From positions 3,348,001 through 3,412,000 of the forward strand of contig NC_017964.1 of assembly GCF_000219915.2 (NCBI RefSeq): a stretch of 64,000 nucleotides of DNA, written 5' to 3'. The notes beneath the pieces were generated by a model. It saw only the letters and a list, made by a program, of their open reading frames with translations, was not told the DNA's origin and searched no databases. Position 1 is the first letter of the stretch, and every line of letters starts with the position of its first letter. The stretch is from Advenella kashmirensis WT001. Its GTDB lineage: Bacteria > Pseudomonadota > Gammaproteobacteria > Burkholderiales > Burkholderiaceae_B. Below, piece by piece: positions 1 to 9,430 of this stretch. A program made the translations under genes and the position numbers.

Positions 1-1552
1 CATCAATCTGTGAACTGTCATCAACGCGAATACCCAGTGCGCCAAAATCGCGCGCCACTGCGGCAAAATCCGGATTGCGAAGATTCGTTGCGCTCACCCG
101 TTCTGGAAAATGCTTTTCCTGATGCATGCGGATCGTGCCATAGGCGCTGTTGTCCGAAATCACCAATATCGGACGCGCGCCGTACTGGATGGCCGTGGCC
201 AGTTCGTTGCCTGTCATCAGAAACCCGCCGTCGCCGACAAAACAAACGACCTGCCGGTCCGGATAACGCAAACTGGCCGCAACGGCAGCCGGCACCCCGT
301 ATCCCATGGCGCCTGAAGAAGGCGCGATCATTTGCCTGCCACCGCCGAAACGAAGCAGACGCTGGACCCATCCGCCAAAATTGCCGGCGTCAATCGTAAT
401 AATGGCGTCAGCGGCCAGCAAACGATCGGCCGCTTGCACCACACTCGAAAACACAACACCATCTTCTGCATCTGCGGGCCCGTCCCAGTCTGTCAACGAT
501 TGCGCCACCTGATGCAGTTGCCTGCTCCATTCCTGATGGTCGGGATCGATTGCCGCCGGAGCGAAGTCGCACAAATCTACAAGAAAAGCGGCAGGATCGG
601 CCACCAGCCCCAGGTCCGTTCGGCGCAACGCGCCCAATGCACTGGCGTCCGGCCAGACATGAATCAATGGCTGCAGTGGCTGTGGCGCAGCAGGAAAACG
701 ATAGCCTTGCGTCGTCACGTCCCCCAGACGGGTACCTACAGCGATGACCAGATCGGCCCGGGAAACCGCCTGCGCCAACGCTGCCGGCGCGCCATAGGCC
801 AGGTGTCCGGCAAACAGCGGATGATCATTGGCAAGCAGATCGGCATGCCGGACCGCTGTTGCTACCGGTACCCCAAACGCCTCGGCCATGCACTGCAACG
901 CTGTCTGTCCTGCTTCGTTCTTAAGCAGGCCGCCGGCAATAATCAGCGGCCGACGCGCCTGTTCGATCATGCGGGCGACACGCTTGAGCGACTGGTCCGA
1001 CGCCCCTGCTGCCGGCAAAGGAAGACAATACGCTCTTTCGGTGTCGACCATGTCTTCAAGCATATCCTCTGGCAACGCCACCACAACCGGCCCCGGTGTG
1101 CCGCTACACGCATAATGAAACGCCGTGGCAACGCACTCGGCCAGCCGCTGTGCATCATTGACCTCAATAACCCATTTGGCCATGCTGCCGAACACCTGTC
1201 CGTAATCCAGCTCCTGAAAGGCTTGCATATGACGGTGTGCCCGTTCGACCTGGCCAATGAAAAGCACCAGCGGCACGGCATCCTGCTGTGCCGTGTGCAC
1301 GGCAATCGCCGCGTTCATTGCACCCGGCCCGCGGCTGACCAGCGCGACCCCTGGTCTCCCGGTAAGACGCGCATCAGCCGCTGCCATGAAACCGGCGCCC
1401 CCCTCATGACGACAGGTCACCACGTCAATCCCGGCATGATCCGAGAGCGCATCCAGCGCACTCAGATAGCTTTCTCCGGGTACGCAAAAGACGCGCTCTA
1501 CTTCATGCGCACTTAAGGCTTCGATCAATACATCCGCTGCTCTTCGCTTCAT
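1..1552 (-). CDS. Thiamine-diphosphate-dependent enzyme, acetolactate synthase-like (partial)
   Basis: The frame reads from ATG at 1552 off the window edge, so the C-terminal end is missing (about 517 residues seen; the family is about 550). All three domains of the acetolactate synthase/benzoylformate decarboxylase superfamily are recognisable: an N-terminal pyrimidine-binding domain with the catalytic-type Glu in RHEGGA (about residue 50), a central domain, and the cofactor motif GDGG followed about 25 residues later by DN. These enzymes decarboxylate or ligate 2-keto acids in the cytoplasm; the substrate cannot be read from sequence. The start overlaps the end of the upstream tetR by 50 bases, with a GGAAG ribosome site, so it is the last visible gene of a three-gene operon. 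It may not be a true biosynthetic acetolactate synthase, since no ilvN-like regulatory subunit is adjacent. Confidence 0.85.
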   Translation of the reverse strand, partial: MKRRAADVLIEALSAHEVERVFCVPGESYLSALDALSDHAGIDVVTCRHEGGAGFMAAADARLTGRPGVALVSRGPGAMNAAIAVHTAQQDAVPLVLFIGQVERAHRHMQAFQELDYGQVFGSMAKWVIEVNDAQRLAECVATAFHYACSGTPGPVVVALPEDMLEDMVDTERAYCLPLPAAGASDQSLKRVARMIEQARRPLIIAGGLLKNEAGQTALQCMAEAFGVPVATAVRHADLLANDHPLFAGHLAYGAPAALAQAVSRADLVIAVGTRLGDVTTQGYRFPAAPQPLQPLIHVWPDASALGALRRTDLGLVADPAAFLVDLCDFAPAAIDPDHQEWSRQLHQVAQSLTDWDGPADAEDGVVFSSVVQAADRLLAADAIITIDAGNFGGWVQRLLRFGGGRQMIAPSSGAMGYGVPAAVAASLRYPDRQVVCFVGDGGFLMTGNELATAIQYGARPILVISDNSAYGTIRMHQEKHFPERVSATNLRNPDFAAVARDFGALGIRVDDSSQID

Positions 1553-2208
1553 TGTCTGCTTCCGTCAAAATATCCGTCGCCTTGATCCGCTCAAGATCGG
1601 CCAATGCCTGTGTTCGCAGGTTTTCAGGAAAACCCGCATCAATGATCTGCTCCAGCGCCGCATAAAGCCGCTGCCAGCCTGCATTCGTGCGTAACGACAC
1701 TCCCAGAAAATGGCTTTCGGTTCTGGATCGCAACATCATATACAGCACCCCCGCCAGCATGATGCTGACCACTGCGGCACGTCCAGCTCCTGCGTTAACC
1801 CGTCTACCCGATCAATGAACGACCTTGCCGCCTTCTCACGACGCTGTGCCAATTGTTCGGTGACCTCGTTCTGTTCAATCAATTCCCAGCGCCGGATCTC
1901 CCTCAGACTCTCACTGCCTGCGAGCGCTTCGATCTGCGCATGCAACATCGACAAAATCAGGGCGGCAGGTGTCTGCTGGCTGGATTCTTCAACCCTGATC
2001 AGCCCGCGCGTGCTGTCCAGAAATCCTGTTCCTGCATCCACGCAAGCAACAATCCCGGCATACCGTCAAAATAGCGATAGATAAGCTCTTTGCTCACGCC
2101 CGCCCGCTTGGCTACAGCGTTAACGCCTACGCCCACCATCCCCGTTGCATTGATCTGTTCCTCCAGCGCATTCAAAAGCTTTCTCTCGGTGTTTTCACGA
2201 CGCGACAT
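1503..2208 (-). CDS. TetR-family transcriptional regulator (two apparent frameshifts)
   Basis: The N-terminal segment holds a TetR helix-turn-helix (VNAVAKRAGVSKELIYRYF) in the first 50 residues. The protein then continues in a second frame (about 2003 to 1770) and a third (about 1770 to 1503), each with coherent, helix-rich sequence, so two indels split a roughly 230-residue TetR protein. The start overlaps the end of the upstream gene by 14 bases and the tail overlaps the TPP-enzyme start, indicating translational coupling. It probably represses its own operon through the dyad at 3179-3192. The shifts look like sequencing errors because the amino-acid sequence on both sides remains family-like, but a real pseudogene cannot be excluded. 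Confidence 0.75.
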
Positions 2209-3123
2209 GCATAGCCTTTCTCATGACGACCATAGCCGAGACGGGGTCCAGGCTGCGAACCACAAGGCCATCCTGTACCTGCGCGATCAGCTCGCTGACC
2301 ACGTGCCCGACCAGGCGAGCGGCCTGCCAGACCGGCGTACCAAGATAAACCGCAGTGAAACGGCCAGACATGCTCTCCACTTGCGTAGCTGCCGTTTCAA
2401 TCAGGGCTATTTCCCCGTCGGCATTCAGCTGAATTCGGTCGCTTTGCGCCGTTCGCAATGCCACACTCTGCGCCAGTGACAAAAACTGATATGCACTGGC
2501 ATCACCGCCCAGGCAGTCCCACGCCAGACTGCCCACAGCATCTGCCGTATCAGGCATAAAATAAATCGAGTTGTGCAGTATGGCCAGGCACCTGTCCCCT
2601 TCACTGCGGTAAAAGCTGCCAAGATCCGCTCTTGAGGCGACTCGCTGGCTATTGCCCAAGCCGATACGCCCCTGGGCATCAACGGCGATGAGTCCGGCAT
2701 CACTTTGCCCATTGGCATGCAAAACGGCATCCACCGCATGCTGTGGCATTTCTCCGCTTGCCAGGCGCCGCAACACGGCACGATTCAAGGCTCGCCATCA
2801 CTTCCCGCCCGATTAGGCAGGCGATGACCGGATACCAGCCCGATGCCATCAAAGCCGGGCAAAAACTGCTGCAGCGGCTCCGGCCTGTCGGGCCCGCTGG
2901 AAATGGCTGCAGCGCGTGTGGCCTGCAGCCATTCGTCCGGAATGGCCAGGTTTGTGGCTCCACCCCTCTGGGTCACGCAGTGACATACTTTGCCATCGTG
3001 CAACATGACTGCAAATACGGCAAAGCCGCCAATGGCGCCCCTGCCCAGCAATTGGGCCGCAAGCACCGCTGCACGTACTGATTCTCCCGCATTGGCGCCG
3101 CTGGCGGCTATTCCAATTGTCAT
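2195..3123 (-). CDS. Conserved protein of unknown function (DUF6963-like), one frameshift
   Basis: Two reading frames join near 2789 into one protein of about 309 residues beginning MTIGIAASGANAGESVRAAV. Adding one base between GAG and CCTTG restores continuity (SDGE-x-LNRAVLRRL). The N-terminal half is Gly/Ala-rich and resembles a family I recall as DUF6963 in Burkholderiales; I know no function for it. No signal peptide or membrane segment is evident. It is the first gene of an operon with tetR and a TPP enzyme. The ATG at 3123 is preferred over one eleven codons upstream because the conserved block starts there. The fold may be an N-terminal nucleophile-type or heterodimeric protein, but this is a guess. 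Confidence 0.6.
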
Positions 3124-3525
3124 AAAAAATCCATTGCAAAGTTTATTGAACGACAAAACAGATGCGTTATGCCAAATGTGACCGGGTGGTCATATTTAAA
3201 TGCTAACACCATGGCGTTCGAAATCACAAGCGTAATTTTCTAGGGAATACCCGAATTAAATATGTCAGCCAGGACGCATTCGAACTTAACCAGAAAAGAA
3301 AGACCCAAGCAGGTTCCCCTGGCATTGAACGCACCAATATGCCTGTAGCAACCGTGAACTGCGGCACTGTTTTTTCATGGATGCAGCTGCGAAGCCACGG
3401 TGCTTCACAGCGACCACAATAGCCTGTAAATGATGTCTATTTACGTCAATATGACGCTAAAGCCTTGCACCATCACCAAATGCCGGTTGTAATTGACCGA
3501 TCAAGCACATGCAAAGGTCCGGCCA
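3124..3525. other. Intergenic region between divergent operons
   Basis: No convincing gene. It separates the leftward unknown protein-tetR-TPP enzyme operon from the rightward osmolyte ABC importer, so it should hold both promoters. The only sharp element I see is the TetR-like dyad at 3179-3192; the remainder is relatively AT-rich with no clear terminator or repeat. Confidence 0.5.
3179..3192. promoter_or_regulatory. Candidate TetR operator
   Basis: TGACCGGGTGGTCA has 5-base inverted arms (TGACC/GGTCA) around a 4-base centre, typical in size for TetR-family operators. It lies about 55 bases upstream of the first gene of the operon that encodes a TetR protein. Autoregulation is inferred. Confidence 0.35.
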
Positions 3526-5373
3526 ATGTTACAGCGCATCGTTTTTGTTTTCTTGCTCTTTGTCTCTGCCCCTGCGCTTGCTGCGTGCGATAGCCCCGTC
3601 AAGTTCGCCGCACTGACCTGGGAAAGCGGTCAATTTACCAGCGCGGTATTACGCCTGATCGCAGAACACGGCTACCAGTGCAAGACTACAGAGGTGCCCG
3701 GCTCGGGTCCTGCTCAGGAAAATGCCTTGTCGCAAAATGACATTCAGGTGATTGGTGAAGTGTGGGTCGGGCGCTCCGAAGTGATGAACAAGGCGCTGCA
3801 GGAGAACAAGGCCGCCATGGTGGGCGACACGCTCAAAGGCGGAGCCCAGCAAGGTTGGTACGTGCCTGATTATGTCTGGGAGCAAAATCCGCAACTTCGT
3901 TCCTACAAGGATCTGGAGCGCTTTTCAGACTTGTTTCGGGATTCAGCCAGCGGTCCAAGGCCACGCTTCATGAACTGTCCGTCGGGCTGGACATGTGAGA
4001 TATTCAATACCCGCCTGCTGCGCACGACTGGCCTGGATAAGACATTCGATAATGTTCACCCCGGTACGGGCGCGGCACTGGATGCGGAAATTTCGTCGGC
4101 TTATGAGCAGAAAAAACCCCTGCTCTTTTATTACTGGCAGCCAACGGGATTGATGGCCAAATACACCTTCAAGGCGCTGCAATTTCCGGAAAATGAATCG
4201 GAATGCTGGAGCAGCCTGCTGGAAAAAGACGGCGACAAAAACTGCGTCACGGGCTTTCCGGTATCGAAGCTGTCGATTGCCGTATCCACACCGTTCAAGG
4301 AGCAGCATCCTGATCTGATGCAGTTCTTTGAAAAAATCCAGTTCACTCCCGATCAATTGAATGGCGCCATTTTGCAGATGACCGAAAGCAAACGCGATGG
4401 CGCCCGACAGGCAGAACAATTCATCAAGGAACATCCGGAAGTCTGGCAGGAATGGGTCAGCCCCGAAGCGGCATCACGGCTGCAGGCATGGACTGGACAA
4501 ACAGCAGAGGTCAGCAGCATCTTCCCGGACTGGTCCATTCAGGACAAGCTCAATAGCGGTCTCAAGTCTGTGGTGGGCACCTATGGCGAATCGTTTCGGC
4601 AGGTTAGTGGATTTCTTACCCGCTATTTGCTAAGTCCGACGGTGCAGGCGCTTGCCGCGATTCCGGCATGGCTGTTGATTGTCCTCACTGCTGCGTTGGC
4701 CTGGCATAGCACACGCTCAATTATTTTCGCGGTGGCGTGCGCCATCGGACTGTACGTGATTGGCGCCTTCGGCTTGTGGGCGGCCTTGCTGCAAACGCTG
4801 GCGCTGTTAATTTGCGCAGTTATTATTACAGTGGTCATTGGAATACCCATAGGCATTTTCGTGGCGGCTCGTCCGCGCTTCTATCGTGTGCTGCAACCGG
4901 TGCTGGATGTCATGCAGACGATGCCAAGCTTTGTCTATCTTATTCCTGTGCTAATGCTTTTTGGCCTGGGCAATGTGCCCGCGCTTTTCGCAACAGTGAT
5001 TTACGCCATCGCGCCGCTTATCCGGCTGACCGCACTGGGCATTTTGCAAATCAGTCGCGAAATGCATGAAACCGGAACGGCATTTGGCACAAACCGCTGG
5101 CAAATGCTGCGCTGGGTCATTCTGCCGCTGGCCAAACCCAGCATCATGGCGGGCATCAACCAGGCGGTCATGATGTCGCTCTCGATGGTTGTGCTGGCCT
5201 CCATGATCGGCGCACCGGGTCTGGGTGAGCGGGTACTGGAAGCGGTGCAGACACTGAACGTCGGCCAGGGTGTACAGGCCGGCAGCGCAATCGTCATTCT
5301 GGCGGTGATCATTGACCGCATCACCCAGCCTACGGCAACCGCAGGAGAACACGATGAATACAGAGGCCATTGA
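3526..5373 (+). CDS. Glycine betaine/proline-type ABC importer, fused binding protein and permease
   Basis: This 615-residue protein starts with a signal peptide (hydrophobic stretch ending APALAACD), so ATG 3526 is preferred over one 11 codons earlier. Residues about 20-330 form an OpuAC/ProX-type binding domain (KFAALTWESGQ near its start, aromatic-rich). Residues about 375-610 form a ProW-type permease with several membrane helices and an EAA loop (EMHETGTAFGTNRWQMLRWV). Such fusions import quaternary ammonium osmolytes or choline-like compounds. The downstream ATPase gene overlaps its end by 20 bases, giving a two-component importer. Substrate (betaine, choline, proline betaine) is not resolved. 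Confidence 0.88.
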   Translation: MLQRIVFVFLLFVSAPALAACDSPVKFAALTWESGQFTSAVLRLIAEHGYQCKTTEVPGSGPAQENALSQNDIQVIGEVWVGRSEVMNKALQENKAAMVGDTLKGGAQQGWYVPDYVWEQNPQLRSYKDLERFSDLFRDSASGPRPRFMNCPSGWTCEIFNTRLLRTTGLDKTFDNVHPGTGAALDAEISSAYEQKKPLLFYYWQPTGLMAKYTFKALQFPENESECWSSLLEKDGDKNCVTGFPVSKLSIAVSTPFKEQHPDLMQFFEKIQFTPDQLNGAILQMTESKRDGARQAEQFIKEHPEVWQEWVSPEAASRLQAWTGQTAEVSSIFPDWSIQDKLNSGLKSVVGTYGESFRQVSGFLTRYLLSPTVQALAAIPAWLLIVLTAALAWHSTRSIIFAVACAIGLYVIGAFGLWAALLQTLALLICAVIITVVIGIPIGIFVAARPRFYRVLQPVLDVMQTMPSFVYLIPVLMLFGLGNVPALFATVIYAIAPLIRLTALGILQISREMHETGTAFGTNRWQMLRWVILPLAKPSIMAGINQAVMMSLSMVVLASMIGAPGLGERVLEAVQTLNVGQGVQAGSAIVILAVIIDRITQPTATAGEHDEYRGH

Positions 5374-6237
5374 CACGACTGCAGGCATAGTCCCGACCGG
5401 CGCCGGCAGCCCGGCAAGAGACGAACATTTCATTCGTCTGCAGAATATCAACAAGGTGTTTGGCGAGCGCCATGGCAAGGCTATGAAATTGCTGCATCAG
5501 GCTCGGACAACGAAGCGATTACCGCTGAAACCGGCTGTCATGTGGCGTTGAGAAATATCAACCTGGATATTCCTTCCAATGGCATTTACTGCATCATGGG
5601 GTTATCGGGCTCTGGTAAATCCACCTTGCTGCGGCATATCAATCGGCTGATTGATCCGGACACCGGTACGGTTCAAATCCAGGATGTAGACGTGACCGCT
5701 TTGTCGATTCCCGATCTGCAGAAGTTTCGCCAGAAGCGCATCGCCATGGTCTTTCAGCACTTTGGCCTATTGCCGCATTTTACCGTGCAGCAGAATGCCG
5801 AATTTGCTCTGCGCGTGCGCGGTGTACCCAAGCGTGAGCGTGCCGAACAGGCGCGCTACTGGCTTAACGAAATGGAACTGTCAGGCTACGAGGCGCATTA
5901 TTACGATGAGCTCTCCGGCGGCATGCGACAGCGGGTCGGCCTGGCGCGTGCACTGGCGGCCGGCACCGATATCCTGCTAATGGACGAACCCTTTTCAGCA
6001 CTTGATCCGCTGATCCGGCGCAAGCTGCAGACATTGCTGCTGAACTTGCAGGACAGGCTGAACAAGACAATTGTGTTTATTACCCATGATGTGGAGGAAG
6101 CCCGGACACTGGGTGGTACGGTTGCGCTGCTCAATCAGGGCAGCCTGATTCAACAAGGCAGCCTGGAGCAAATGACGGCCAACCCGGCAGATGACTATGT
6201 GGCCAGCTTTTTGACTTCGTCGGCCGAGGCATCATGA
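5354..6237 (+). CDS. ABC transporter ATP-binding protein, ProV-like (one frameshift)
   Basis: ATG 5354 follows a GGAG site inside the end of the permease gene. The first 50 codons and the rest are in different frames; inserting one G in the GG at 5500-5501 joins LLHQ to GSDNEAITAETGCHVALRN. Motifs are Walker A GLSGSGKST, signature LSGGMRQRVGLARAL and Walker B LLMDEPFSALD. At about 294 residues it lacks the two C-terminal CBS domains that sense ionic strength in E. coli ProV and OpuAA, so osmotic gating must be absent or occur elsewhere. It energises the adjacent fused permease and overlaps the following tfoX-like gene by four bases (ATGA). Confidence 0.85.
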
Positions 6238-6641
6238 GCGCGTCCAGAGATTTTCTGGAGTATGTGCTGGATCTCCTCGCGCCGCTGGGGCCGATCACCA
6301 CACGCAGAATGTTCGGCAGTGTCGGACTATATCTTGACGGACGAATGTTCGCCATCGTCAGCGGTGAGGACCGATTCTATGTCAAGTCCGATAATCAGAC
6401 CCAGGGGCAGTTCGACGAAGCAGACTGTCCTGCACTGACCTATACCACGACAAAACCCAACGGGGAAAGCAAGACAGTCGCGCTTTCGTTTCGTGCCCCG
6501 CCCGAATCAGTCCTGGATGATCGTCAACAAATGCTGGACTGGGCGCAGCTTGGCTTGGAAGCAGCTGCACGTGTACCGGAAAAGAAACAACGCGCACGCT
6601 CAGGCGGCTCGCCTACCAGTGCATACCGACATCGCAAATGA
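6234..6641 (+). CDS. TfoX/Sxy N-terminal domain protein
   Basis: A 135-residue protein with the TfoX N-terminal domain signature: PLGPITTRRMFGSVGLYLDG followed by FAIVSGEDRFYVKSD. It has a basic, low-complexity tail and lacks the TfoX C-terminal domain, like many short stand-alone homologues. Full-length TfoX/Sxy activates competence genes with CRP in gammaproteobacteria; the function of short forms is unknown. The ATGA overlap with the transporter ATPase gene indicates co-translation, but a functional link to osmolyte uptake is not obvious. Confidence 0.8.
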   Translation: MSASRDFLEYVLDLLAPLGPITTRRMFGSVGLYLDGRMFAIVSGEDRFYVKSDNQTQGQFDEADCPALTYTTTKPNGESKTVALSFRAPPESVLDDRQQMLDWAQLGLEAAARVPEKKQRARSGGSPTSAYRHRK

Positions 6642-6712
6642 CGGCAAGACCTCAGGCCTGCGCTGCTCAGGACAGATCGCAGCCCCGAACAGCGCACCAC
6701 GCTAAATGCAAT

Positions 6713-8679
6713 TTAATACAGCACTTCCGGCAACCAGAGACCGATTTTAGGGAAGACATACAATAGAATCAGCGCCAGTATCTGTATGCCCATGAAAGGC
6801 AACATACCCATGAATATCTGGCTCAGCGTCACATGCGAGGGCGCAACGCCCTTCAGATAAAATGCAGACATAGCTACGGGCGGTGAAAGAAATGCGGTTT
6901 GCAAATTGAGCGCCACCAGAATACCGAAAAACAGCGGATCAATATTGTAATGAGCGAGCAAAGGCAGGAATATCGGCATGAAAATAACGATAATTTCTGT
7001 CCACTCCAGCGGCCAGCCCAGCAAAAAAATCACAATCTGCGCCAGTATCATGAACTCCAGTGGCGTCAGGTCCATGGACACGACCCAGGTGTTGATAATT
7101 TCCTGTCCGCCCAACAAGGCAAAGGCGGCAGAAAAAATACTGGAGCCGACAAAAAGCCAACATACCATGGCACTGGTTTTTGCCGCCAGATACACAGACT
7201 CCTTGAGCATTGGCATATTCAGGCGTCGATAGCACAGGGCCAGCAAGATACCGCCGAAGGCCCCCATGGCCGCAGCCTCGGACGGTGTAGCAAAACCGAA
7301 CACGATACTGCCCAGCACCGCCAGAATCATAATGGCTAGCGGGAAAAACGACGCCAGCAGCATTTTGAAAATTTCCAGCCGGGCAAAGGTGAACCAAGCG
7401 TAGAACGCAATCATCAACGCCAGCCCGACAGCAAACACAATCCAGAAGGTCGGCGATACGCCTGGCACGTCGGCCTCTGGCGCGGTTGACGTGCCAGTTG
7501 CATTCTGTTCAGGCTGCGGCGGCGCTGCGCCCGGGGGCTCTGCAACCGTACCCGGTGGCTCGGAAACGCCAGCCGACGGTTCTGCCAACGAAGCGCCAGG
7601 CGGCTCGGCAAGTGAGCCCGGGGGCTCGGCCAGTCCCGAGCCTGGGGGCTCCTGCAAAGAACCGGCATACTGCACTGTTGACGGCGCATTGAGCGAGCCC
7701 ATTTCCGCCAACACGCTGACCTGTTGCTTGGACGGCATTGAAAGGTTGTAGCTAAGGGCGATCACGCAGGCGAACATGAGGGCCGGAATCAGGGTGATGA
7801 ACAGTTGCTTGAGTATCACCGAGGCAGCAATACCGCTGTTGCGTTCGCCCTTCAGGGCGCGCACCAAGCCGGGGAGCGCCTTGTTGCTGATGCGGTTTTT
7901 GATGTTGGCAGCAAACTCAGGCAAGGCAATCCGCCGCTCTTCTTCAGGCAGGGGCGCGCCCACGCAGGTTTTATCTTTGCCACCAGGACAATATACAACA
8001 CGTACATGCCTGCAAGCATCAGACCCGGAAAGAATGCCGCCGCATATAATTTGACAACCGATACACCCGCCACGGCGCCATACACAATCAACAAAACCGA
8101 AGGCGGAATCATAATCCCCAGGCAACCGCCTGCGGTAATCACACCGGCCGATAGTTTGACGTCATAGCCTGCCTTGAGCATCGCGGGTAACGCCAGCAGG
8201 CCCATCAGCGTGACCACGGCCCCGACGATACCCGTGGCTGTCGCAAACACAGCACAGGTAATCACCGTTGCCACCGCCAGCGATCCAGGAATCCTGGCCA
8301 TGACCAGATGCAGGCTTTTGAACAATTTCTCGATCAGGTTGGCGCGCTCTACCAGATAGCCCATAAAGATGAACAGCGGAACGGCAATCAATACGTCATT
8401 TGTCATGACGGCGTAAGTGCGCAACACCATCAGATCCAGGGTCTGTTCTATGGCAAGCTTGGGCCCCATTGCGCGATAGGCAAACAGCGTGAAAATGACG
8501 CCCATACCCATCAGTGTGAACGCGGTGGGAAAACCAAGCATGATGGTGACCACAATCAACGCCAGCATCAACAGGCCCAGATGGCCATTGGTAATATCGG
8601 CCGGAGCTGGCATGAAAATAACCAGGGCCCCCACAATCGCAATCAGAATACTAATACCGAACCAGGCCTCTTTTCTCAT
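6713..8679 (-). CDS. dctM: TRAP transporter large permease, DctM family (one frameshift)
   Basis: Two frames join near 7970 to give about 655 residues, long for DctM (usually about 430). The N-terminal half (MRKEAWFGISILIAIVGALV) and the C-terminal half both show dense membrane helices and typical motifs (GGCLGIMIPPSV; GFATPSEAAAMGAFGG). Between them lies a hydrophilic linker containing the EPPG-type repeats encoded at 7518-7654. DctM is the substrate-conducting subunit of sodium-driven TRAP importers in the inner membrane. The start overlaps dctQ by four bases. The cognate binding protein is encoded two genes upstream. Confidence 0.85.
7518..7654 (-). repeat. In-frame EPPG-type tandem repeats within dctM
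   Basis: Six imperfect copies of a motif related to x-x-EPPGx (QEPPGS, AEPPGS, AEPPGA, AEPSAG, SEPPGT, AEPPGA) lie in the hydrophilic linker between two membrane blocks of the permease. The matching DNA repeats are GC-rich (GGGGGCTC units). All copies remain in frame. Confidence 0.8.
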
Positions 8680-9299
8680 GCTTTATCCCCTTTTCTTGCG
8701 ATGTACTGGTCGGCTTCCTGAATATCAGCATCGGTCACGTTGACCATATCTTTCAGTTTATCAACGTCGACTTCTTCAACGTCAATTTCTCGGGAGGGCC
8801 AGTCGCCGTCACGCAGGCACTGCACGCAACGCACAACCTCGACAATGCCCTGCATGATCAGTGCAAAGCCGGCAATGGGGATGATTGCCTTGAATGGATA
8901 AATAGGCGGGCCATCTGCAGTAATGGTCGAATGTTCATTAATGGCAAAAGACTCGGATGCATAGTTATATCCGGCCCACACCAGCGCAATGACCCCGGGA
9001 AAGAAAAACAGGATATATAGGATAAGATCAAGCAGTGCCTGCACGCGAGGCGGAAAGAAACCGTAGAGTACATCACCGCGTACGTGTCCGTCCTTGCCCA
9101 ATGTATAGGCACCCGCCATCATGAATAAGGCGCCATACAACATATTCATTACATCAAACGACCAGGCGTGCGGGTTTTTGAAGACGTAACGGGAAAAAAC
9201 TTCGTAAGTGACAAACAGCGTGAGAATCAGCGCGCACCAGCCGAACAGCTGTCCGATCCAGGTATTGACCTGATCAATACGGTGGAGAACTCTTTTCAT
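8676..9299 (-). CDS. dctQ: TRAP transporter small permease, DctQ family
   Basis: A 207-residue membrane protein starting at MKRVLHRIDQ. Four hydrophobic helices are visible, with the family-like segments SRYVFKNPHAWSFDVMN and GKDGHVRGDV. The cytoplasmic C-terminal tail is unusually acidic (several EEVDVD-like stretches). DctQ scaffolds DctM in TRAP importers. The stop overlaps the dctM start by four bases. A strong hairpin sits between it and dctP, which probably lowers permease expression relative to the binding protein. Confidence 0.88.
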   Translation of the reverse strand: MKRVLHRIDQVNTWIGQLFGWCALILTLFVTYEVFSRYVFKNPHAWSFDVMNMLYGALFMMAGAYTLGKDGHVRGDVLYGFFPPRVQALLDLILYILFFFPGVIALVWAGYNYASESFAINEHSTITADGPPIYPFKAIIPIAGFALIMQGIVEVVRCVQCLRDGDWPSREIDVEEVDVDKLKDMVNVTDADIQEADQYIARKGDKA

Positions 9300-9395
9300 T
9301 AACAAACTCCTGGGACAGAGCAATAAACAATCCCTTGCGCCGAATGCGAGTCGTCATCCGGTCATAGCGACCTGCACGTCGACGCGACAGGAACC

Positions 9396-9420
9396 GGCGC
9401 CGGCATGCATTGCCGGCGCC
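9396..9420 (-). terminator. Hairpin between dctP and dctQ
   Basis: GGCGCCGGCA and TGCCGGCGCC form a perfect 10-bp stem with loop TGCAT, ten bases beyond the dctP stop on the leftward transcript. There is no T tract, so it may act as a processing or partial-termination hairpin that protects the dctP message rather than a full terminator. Confidence 0.55.
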
Positions 9421-9430
9421 ATCCGGGCGC

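Noticed and set aside
332..1516. Long rightward open frame opposite the TPP enzyme gene
   Set aside because: The leftward frame carries TPP-enzyme motifs; the opposite frame is Arg/Cys-rich with no family signature and is a GC-driven shadow.
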